DNA of 41,069 bases from JBKHBT01 sp046542255 (lineage in GTDB: Bacteria > UBP14 > UBA6098 > JBKHBT01): assembly GCA_046542255.1 (NCBI GenBank), contig JBKHBT010000022.1, positions 1-41,069 on the forward strand, written 5' to 3'. Position numbers and translations under genes: made by a program. Shown here one piece after another: positions 25,250-30,825 of this stretch; position 1 is the stretch's first letter, and each line of letters starts with the position of its first letter. Below the pieces are notes generated by a model, which saw only the letters and a list, made by a program, of their open reading frames with translations, did not search any database and had not been told where the DNA came from.

Positions 25250-25765
25250 ATGAAACTAAAATTTACTGGAGCTCTCCTTCTCGCATCGATGCTATTTATT
25301 GGATGCAGCGGCTCGGGCCTGGAAGATGGCAGGCATCCTGATGAATATGAATCTGTCACCGAAATGGTCAATGAGGCCAGAATAGGAATCGAGGAGATAA
25401 CTGCCGATGAGCTACGCAAAAAGCTCGATGCCAATGAAGAAATATTCCTTGTCGATGTAAGGACACAATCGGAATACGATGAAGACTATATCGGCATGGC
25501 GATAAATATCCCTCGTGGAATACTCGAATTCAATATCGGCATTCAGGAATATTGGGATCGCTGGGCAATGTATGCACCGCAAAAGGATTCCGAGATTATC
25601 ATTTATTGCAAAAAAGGAGACAGAAGTGCACTCGCTGCCGATGCAATCAAAAAACTCGGCTATAAAAATGTTAAAAACTTAAGAGGCGGATGGCTTGTGT
25701 GGAAACATGGGCCAGATGCACTCGAAATGGAAGAAGCAAAAGCATCCGGCGGAGGATGCGGTTGA
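25250..25765 (+). CDS. Rhodanese-domain lipoprotein with SoxY-like Cys tail
   Basis: 171 residues from the second of two tandem ATGs (AAGGAG is 5 nt before it, only 2 nt before the first). Signal peptide with lipobox LFIGC gives lipid-modified Cys19, so it is membrane-anchored in the periplasm. One rhodanese domain (about 45-155) has FLVDVRTQSEYDEDYI, the active-site loop YCKKGDRS with Cys120, and GGWLVW. The protein ends ASGGGCG-COOH: a Gly-rich tail with Cys170 second from the end, much like the GGCGG carrier arm of SoxY. This suggests that sulfur made at Cys120 could be handed on by a mobile tail, which is inference. It follows the YeeE gene by 9 nt. Confidence 0.9.
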   Translation: MKLKFTGALLLASMLFIGCSGSGLEDGRHPDEYESVTEMVNEARIGIEEITADELRKKLDANEEIFLVDVRTQSEYDEDYIGMAINIPRGILEFNIGIQEYWDRWAMYAPQKDSEIIIYCKKGDRSALAADAIKKLGYKNVKNLRGGWLVWKHGPDALEMEEAKASGGGCG

Positions 25766-25832
25766 TATACGCCTGTTTTAGACAAAGTAAATGGGATCTT
25801 TTTAAGTTTTTTAATTAAGAAGGAGTAGAAGG

Positions 25833-26798
25833 ATGAAAAGAAATAAACTATTCACGATCTTTGTGGGGCTGATGGTCGTTTTTGCGCTATTTGTAGGATG
25901 TAAAGGCGATGATGATGACGATGATGACGATGTATCAGCATATGAGGCGATGACATCATATATGACAGATAGCAATCTCGACCTGCCTGATATTTTGGAT
26001 GGCTGGATAATTGCCGCCGATGCTGTTCAGGGCGATGAAGATAACTATTATATCATGGATATTCGTGCAGATTCAGTCTATCAGCGCGGACATTTAGAAG
26101 GTGCTATGCTATCGAGCCTGGGAACTATTCTCGATGATGCGCCCGGCATGGATAAACCTATTCTCGTGGTCTGCTATACTGGACAAATTGCTGCACATGC
26201 GGTTGTTGCGCTAAGGCTTTCGGGTTATGCCGATGCTAAAGTGCTAAAATTCGGTATGAGTTCATGGAATGCCGATTTCGATAAATGGACACCTAATACC
26301 GGCGATATCGCAATAGGCCATACAAATTGGACAATGGACGCAACAGCCGGCCTCGAAATGTATTCAGAACCAACGATTACATCTTCGTCAATAGATGGCG
26401 CTGCCATTCTCGATGAAAGAATCGATGCTATGCTTGCTGGCGGTTTCAAAGCCGTAGCAAGTTCTGAAGTACTCGAAAACCCAGGCAACTACCACATCAA
26501 TAATTACTGGACACAGTCAGATGTCGATCATTATGGGCATATTGTTGGCGCAATTCGTGTCAAAGAAGACCTGACTCTTTCGGCTGGCGGCTTCGAAAAC
26601 CTTAATCCACACGAAACCGTCGTAACATATTGCTGGACAGGCCAGACATCTTCGATGGTTACTGCATACCTTACAATACTAGGCTATGATGCAAAAAGCC
26701 TGAAATTTGGCGTCAATAGCATGATACATTCAGAGCTTGAGTCCCATAAGTGGACATCCTCTGCCGACTATGATTACGTATCCGGCGGTTCGATTTAA
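25833..26798 (+). CDS. Double-rhodanese lipoprotein
   Basis: 321 residues. Lipobox LFVGC gives Cys23, followed by an unusual run of eight Asp (26-33). Two rhodanese-like domains are seen: the first with YIMDIRADSVYQRGHLEGA and VVCYTGQIAAHA (Cys114), the second with HIVGAIRV and VTYCWTGQTSSM (Cys267). Both keep a catalytic Cys, and both use a CxTGQ loop in place of the usual CxxGxR/T loop, so the substrate may differ from thiosulfate. The ATG has AAGGAG 7 nt upstream. It probably acts in the periplasm, anchored to the inner or outer membrane, with the neighbouring rhodanese and porin. The Asp run is of unknown role. Confidence 0.88.
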   Translation: MKRNKLFTIFVGLMVVFALFVGCKGDDDDDDDDVSAYEAMTSYMTDSNLDLPDILDGWIIAADAVQGDEDNYYIMDIRADSVYQRGHLEGAMLSSLGTILDDAPGMDKPILVVCYTGQIAAHAVVALRLSGYADAKVLKFGMSSWNADFDKWTPNTGDIAIGHTNWTMDATAGLEMYSEPTITSSSIDGAAILDERIDAMLAGGFKAVASSEVLENPGNYHINNYWTQSDVDHYGHIVGAIRVKEDLTLSAGGFENLNPHETVVTYCWTGQTSSMVTAYLTILGYDAKSLKFGVNSMIHSELESHKWTSSADYDYVSGGSI

Positions 26799-26812
26799 AT
26801 ACCTCAACTCTG

Positions 26813-26859
26813 GAGCAATCGGGCTAATAAGTACCTCCTAATACTTTGCCCGATTGCTC
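26813..26859 (+). promoter_or_regulatory. Hairpin before the sulfur-set porin, loop carries CCTCC
   Basis: A perfect 12-bp stem (gagcaatcgggc with gcccgattgctc) with a 23-nt loop that can form a further small stem and exposes acctcct. There is no T-run after it, so it is not a plain terminator. The porin ribosome-binding site (GGAG, 26869-26872) lies 10 nt downstream and could pair with the loop CTCC. It may stabilise mRNA or limit porin translation. Confidence 0.6.
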
Positions 26860-26878
26860 TACCGAAATGGAGAATTTG

Positions 26879-27922
26879 ATGAAAAGAATCTTTCCAATAT
26901 TAATTATAATTATACTTGCTTCTTCGGCTTTACCGCAGGGTTGCATGAGCGGTGGCAGCGAAGAAGGCGCACAGATAAAAGGCTATATACAGCCACAATT
27001 CGAATTCGGAATGTACGATGACCCGGATACCGATGACAGCGAAAATACATCTTCATTTACATTCAATAGAGCAAGATTGGGCGTTGTGGGAAGTATTCCT
27101 TATGATGTCAGCTACTATTTCTTTATGGAATTTAGCGATTTCCAGGATGGGCCTTATCTTTTGGATGCTTTCGTAACATATACAAGGCTGGATCCCTGGG
27201 CGAGGATTTCTTTGGGTCAGTTCAAAGCGCCATATAGCATGGAATTCAATACGCCGTGCCAGGCTCTTTATACTATCAAACGCTCATTAGGGACTAATAA
27301 TCTGACCAATCCTGCACGAGATATCGGGCTTTTTATCGATGGCCATTATGAAGACTATGTAAAATATACATTCGCTGTCCTAAATGGCGCAGGCAAAAAT
27401 GAAGCCGATGTAAATATGAATAAAGATATCGCTGGCCGGGTAGTGGTTACACCGATCGAATATGTATCTCTCGGGAGTTCATTTCGAATGGGTAAAAGGC
27501 CACCTGCTGAAAGCGGCGTAGAAGACGAAGACGAAATCACCAGATTTGGCGGCGAAATCGAGCTTCGATATGATGATATAAAAATCCAGGGAGAATATCT
27601 TATGGGCAATGACAAAGGCTCTTATACAACCGGCGGCGGTTGCGGCGGGCCTGTCGAAGTCCATACAGGAGATATCGAAAGATCCGGCGTGATGGCAATG
27701 GCAATGTATACGACGCCATGGAATCTTCAGCCAGTCATAAAATACGAAAGCTATGACGGAGGCGATGCCGCTACACATGGCGTAGAACAGATAACTACTT
27801 TTGGCATTAATTATTTTATAAATGATTGGTCGAGAGTGCAATTAAATTACCTTTACAAGGCAGAAGAAATCGATGAATATCCAAATGATGAAGTTCTTTT
27901 GCAATTTCAGGCGATGTGGTAA
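26879..27922 (+). CDS. Outer-membrane porin of the sulfur gene set
   Basis: 347 residues; ATG with GGAG 6 nt upstream (a TTG at 26846 inside the preceding hairpin is rejected). N-terminal export signal MKRIFPILIIIILASSALPQ, then a 16-strand-type barrel pattern with FNRARLGVVGSIPYDVSYYFFMEF, LGQFKAPYSMEFN and ARDIGLFIDG, which are features of OprP/OprO-like porins. It ends in Trp. The region TTGGGCGGPVEV (about residues 250-262) puts a Cys in a Gly-rich loop like the tail of the rhodanese lipoprotein. A second Cys (Cys22) follows the signal peptide closely, but the context is not a good lipobox. Position between rhodanese genes suggests passage of thiosulfate, polysulfide or sulfur. It is similar to but distinct from the porin at 12893-13951. 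Confidence 0.85.
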   Translation: MKRIFPILIIIILASSALPQGCMSGGSEEGAQIKGYIQPQFEFGMYDDPDTDDSENTSSFTFNRARLGVVGSIPYDVSYYFFMEFSDFQDGPYLLDAFVTYTRLDPWARISLGQFKAPYSMEFNTPCQALYTIKRSLGTNNLTNPARDIGLFIDGHYEDYVKYTFAVLNGAGKNEADVNMNKDIAGRVVVTPIEYVSLGSSFRMGKRPPAESGVEDEDEITRFGGEIELRYDDIKIQGEYLMGNDKGSYTTGGGCGGPVEVHTGDIERSGVMAMAMYTTPWNLQPVIKYESYDGGDAATHGVEQITTFGINYFINDWSRVQLNYLYKAEEIDEYPNDEVLLQFQAMW

Positions 27923-28028
27923 AATGCTTTTGAACAGGTTAGTTGACACGGGCCTGCTTTGCGGGCTTACTGCTCAAGTTTCCAGGATTCTTTAGCTTTG
28001 GAGATACTTAATTTATAAAAGGAGAAAT

Positions 28029-28865
28029 ATGAGAAAAGTATTAATAATCTCGGCATTTATTGCCCTTATGATTGCTTCGAGTCTTTTTGGCAGCCTTATT
28101 ACTGCCAAAGAACTCGATGGAATGGACGATGTAACAATAGTATCGACTCGTTCGCCCAAAGACTATAAGATGGTACATATCGAAAGTGCGATCAATGTCT
28201 ATCACAAAGGCCTCTATCAGGATGGCGAGATAAAAGGCCTTCTGAAAAGCCCGAATGAGCTAGCGACAATTCTCGGCGAAAAAGGCCTGACAAGAGATAC
28301 AAAAGTCGTGATTTATGATGTCGGCGATATGAAATTCGCTGGAAGGTTATATTGGATTTTCAAATTTCTGGGTATGAAAGATGTTCATATACTGGATGGC
28401 GGAATGAAAGCATGGCGAAAAGCAAGAAAACCAGTCAGCCGCGATGCTGTCGCTACCGAGCCAGCGACATTTACTACTGCTTGCAAGTATGATATTCTCG
28501 CAAGTACAGACTATGTCAAAGACAATAAAGCAAGTGCCGTTCTTGTGGATGTCCGCTCAAGGGATGAATTCGATGGCAAAACAGGAGAGGTCAAGCAGAA
28601 AGGCCATATCGAAGGCGCAAAACATCTTCATTTCGAAGAGCTGATAAATGATGACGGCACTATGAAATCAAAGGCCGATATTCAGAAGATATTCGATGGC
28701 GTGGGCGCATCGAAGGGCAAAGAAATTATCCTATACTGTGAAACCAGTGTAAGAACTGGAATTGTATATTTCGCACTGGCCGAACTTCTCGGCTATAACA
28801 ATGTAAAAGTCTATGATGGCGCACTTTATGAATGGGAAGCGAAAGGTAATTCTGTTGTAAAATAG
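28029..28865 (+). CDS. Exported two-domain sulfurtransferase (thiosulfate/3-mercaptopyruvate type)
   Basis: 278 residues with an N-terminal signal peptide (MRKVLIISAFIALMIASSLFG). Two rhodanese domains of SseA/thiosulfate sulfurtransferase type: the N-terminal one is non-catalytic (VVIYDVGDMKFAGR, Asp97 in the Cys position, as is normal), and the C-terminal one has VLVDVRSRDEFDG, GHIEGAKHL and LYCETSVRTG with catalytic Cys237. GGAG precedes the ATG by 4 nt. It is the last gene of the sulfur set and is exported, which is unusual for SseA-type enzymes. CETSVRT is not the typical CRKGVT (thiosulfate) or CGSGVT (mercaptopyruvate) loop, so donor specificity is open. A long-loop hairpin follows. 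Confidence 0.92.
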   Translation: MRKVLIISAFIALMIASSLFGSLITAKELDGMDDVTIVSTRSPKDYKMVHIESAINVYHKGLYQDGEIKGLLKSPNELATILGEKGLTRDTKVVIYDVGDMKFAGRLYWIFKFLGMKDVHILDGGMKAWRKARKPVSRDAVATEPATFTTACKYDILASTDYVKDNKASAVLVDVRSRDEFDGKTGEVKQKGHIEGAKHLHFEELINDDGTMKSKADIQKIFDGVGASKGKEIILYCETSVRTGIVYFALAELLGYNNVKVYDGALYEWEAKGNSVVK

Positions 28866-28880
28866 TTTCCCTATTAGAAA

Positions 28881-28948
28881 ACGAAACCGCCAGCCCACTC
28901 CTTTGAAGAAAATGGCTCCTTCGAAGAACCGGAAAAAGGCGGTTTCGT
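28881..28948 (+). terminator. Hairpin at the end of the sulfur gene set
   Basis: ACGAAACCGCC (28881-28891) pairs perfectly with GGCGGTTTCGT (28938-28948) across a 46-nt loop that could fold further (ccttcgaag). It begins 16 nt after the stop codon. The following sequence (caatttatg) is only weakly T-rich, so termination is likely but not certain. Confidence 0.5.
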
Positions 28949-29047
28949 CAATTTATGTTCTTAACAGGCAGGATCTATCATAAATAAGAACCCTTCAGCC
29001 TGCTTTGCAGACAGCCCCTATCACATCGATTCTGTTTTATCGTACTG

Positions 29048-29372
29048 TAAACTTTTCTATTTGCATAATATTAAGCAAGTTATAGTTTTGTAACCTTTAA
29101 CCTAATTGGGTTATATACAGTAGCTAAATAGACAAGCCCATTACTCTCGATGCCAAAGCTCCAATCCCAATATCATCTATATCAAAGATCCAATCCACCC
29201 TCGCTACAAAGCTCTGCTTTGTAGCGCAAGCTTTTCCGAAGCTCCTCTTCGATTCTTTCTAAAGCCTAAGAGAAGCGGTGCTTCAAAGGTTTTTTACGTT
29301 GAGAAGCAGAGCTTTTCTACGAGGATAAAAGTCGAGATTGTTTACTTTACATAAATTTAACACTGAATGTGG
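29048..29372. repeat. Dispersed non-coding repeat, copy B (inverted relative to copy A)
   Basis: A 325-nt copy of the element at 14187-14553, in opposite orientation. Its ends are almost identical to copy A (39/39, 26/26 and 57/58 nt blocks) and its centre differs. It contains a perfect 11-bp hairpin with a 3-nt loop at 29202-29226 (cgctacaaagc / gctttgtagcg) and gaagc-type near-palindromes at 29240-29320. No coding potential is evident. It fills most of the gap 28866-29459, between the sulfur set and the minus-strand nuclease gene. Confidence 0.8.
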
Positions 29373-29418
29373 GTATATATAATTCAACGGCATTACTGAA
29401 ATTATAGCCGAGAACTAT

Positions 29419-29442
29419 GACAAGGCGGAACAGCGCATTGTC
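29419..29442. repeat. Dispersed 24-nt hairpin, copy 2
   Basis: Same as the element at 10-33 with one substitution in the left stem arm (gacaaggcg with cgcattgtc). It lies 18 nt past the stop of the nuclease gene (29460) and 47 nt from repeat copy B. Copy A lacks it. Confidence 0.6.
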
Positions 29443-29459
29443 TAAGTAACATGCTATAT

Positions 29460-30632
29460 TTATTTGATATAAAAAACCCGGCTATGTTGACCGGATTCAG
29501 TATTTCTGATGATATAAATTCCCGAATATACATTATCACCGGGCCGCCAAATATTTTCGCCATTTAAGGTATCTATAATATTGCCGGTAATATCGTATAT
29601 TTGATATTTACCCGGTTTGCTGCCGATTCGACAGGCTGAATTGAAGGGATTCGGAAAAACATATATCGACTTATTATCAGGTAATGGCTGGCCTTCACTA
29701 ATGCTTAGTGGATTGTAGATTTCACATCGAACAGGCAGATGATCAGAGGCATGGTAAAGAGCATCTATGAAATCTTCATCGCCGCTTATGGGATACTCAT
29801 TTATAGAAATATTAAAATGCCTTCCATCATTTCCGATAGCCTCATAAGTCTCATCGAGAAACTCGACTCCAGCATCGTCCATAAAATTAGGCGATAGCAG
29901 GATGAAATCGAATCTATCATCGAGTCCTCCGGTGGAGCCGCCAAAGAAATTATCGGTTCTTGTGGATTGGGTATGAATCCATGCTAAGGACTCATTATTA
30001 TGCCATTCGGAATCATTGTCCAATGGGTCTATGAAACCACCATGTCCGGGGCTTGTAAGCTCTTCATAGGCTCTTTCTGAGCCGCCGTAAAGATTAAGGT
30101 CGGCGCAGAGAATATAAAAGGCATCCTCTGGCAAATTGTCCTGGATATATTCTCGAAGCTCCCTCGCCTCGCGATATCTTTGCCTTTCATTCGAAGAGCC
30201 GGAAGATGCCTTAAGGTGAGCCGAGAAAATATAAAATACAGCATCGCCTTCGTGAATCTCGTAACCATTGATATCCCGAAGCTCTGTATCGATTGTAAAC
30301 TGGCCTTCGAGGCTAAACATGCTGGAGCGATAATAGAGCATATTATCCGTATCTGGCCCGTCTAAAAATTCTGACATCTGATAGTCATCATGTGCCAACT
30401 GAAGCTTCTCGAGAAGGAATTCTGCACCTTCTTCATCGAATATCTCCTGTGTTACCAAAATATCTGGAGCGATATGAGTTAGCGCTGTCTCGATATATTC
30501 TTCTCTCTCATCCACCCATGTATCATAAATTCCGGATATATTAAGCAAATTGTATTGAACAAGCGAAAATCCATATCCGATATGGATAATTAATACCAAA
30601 ATCAATATGTATTTTAACCTATACCTTTTCAT
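29460..30632 (-). CDS. Exported endonuclease/exonuclease/phosphatase-family protein with sorting domain
   Basis: 390 residues. A signal peptide (about 1-21) leads to an EEP-fold domain with a full active-site set: QYNLLN (Asn28), VTQEI (Glu63), SAHLKAS (His139), CADLNLYG (Asp178, Asn180), DDRFDFIL (Asp239) and ASDHLPV (Asp297-His298). Members cut DNA, RNA or phosphoesters with a metal ion; the substrate is not visible. The last about 70 residues (VFPNPFNSACRI, QIYDITGNIID, SGIYIIR) match the secretion-system C-terminal sorting domain common in FCB genomes, so release or surface display is inferred. There is no ribosome-binding site; TTGCGT-N16-TATATT places the -10 just 7 nt before the ATG, so the mRNA may be leaderless. 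Confidence 0.88.
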   Translation of the reverse strand: MKRYRLKYILILVLIIHIGYGFSLVQYNLLNISGIYDTWVDEREEYIETALTHIAPDILVTQEIFDEEGAEFLLEKLQLAHDDYQMSEFLDGPDTDNMLYYRSSMFSLEGQFTIDTELRDINGYEIHEGDAVFYIFSAHLKASSGSSNERQRYREARELREYIQDNLPEDAFYILCADLNLYGGSERAYEELTSPGHGGFIDPLDNDSEWHNNESLAWIHTQSTRTDNFFGGSTGGLDDRFDFILLSPNFMDDAGVEFLDETYEAIGNDGRHFNISINEYPISGDEDFIDALYHASDHLPVRCEIYNPLSISEGQPLPDNKSIYVFPNPFNSACRIGSKPGKYQIYDITGNIIDTLNGENIWRPGDNVYSGIYIIRNTESGQHSRVFYIK

Positions 30633-30825
30633 ATTCTTGAATATAGCTTTTTTTAGAATTTACGCAAGTCCTGATAAAATAATGCAAGTTTTGACTTAAA
30701 TAGTTTCCTATGGAAGCTGCACATAACAGAAATCAACATTGGTTGAGCAGGTGAATTTATCCGCCATGTCGAAACCACATCATAAATTATAAGGATAACT
30801 CCTGATGCCTGTTTTTGTAGTATAA

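Noticed and set aside
26846..26878. TTG start for the sulfur-set porin
   Set aside because: It sits inside the 26813-26859 hairpin and would put a charged segment before the signal peptide; the ATG at 26879 has GGAG.
27943..27971. Promoter before the 28029 sulfurtransferase (TTGACA at 27943)
   Set aside because: No acceptable -10 at 16-18 nt, so an internal promoter is not supported.
28311..28340. Missing catalytic Cys as a sign of a broken sulfurtransferase
   Set aside because: The N-terminal domain of two-domain rhodaneses normally has Asp there; the C-terminal Cys237 is intact.
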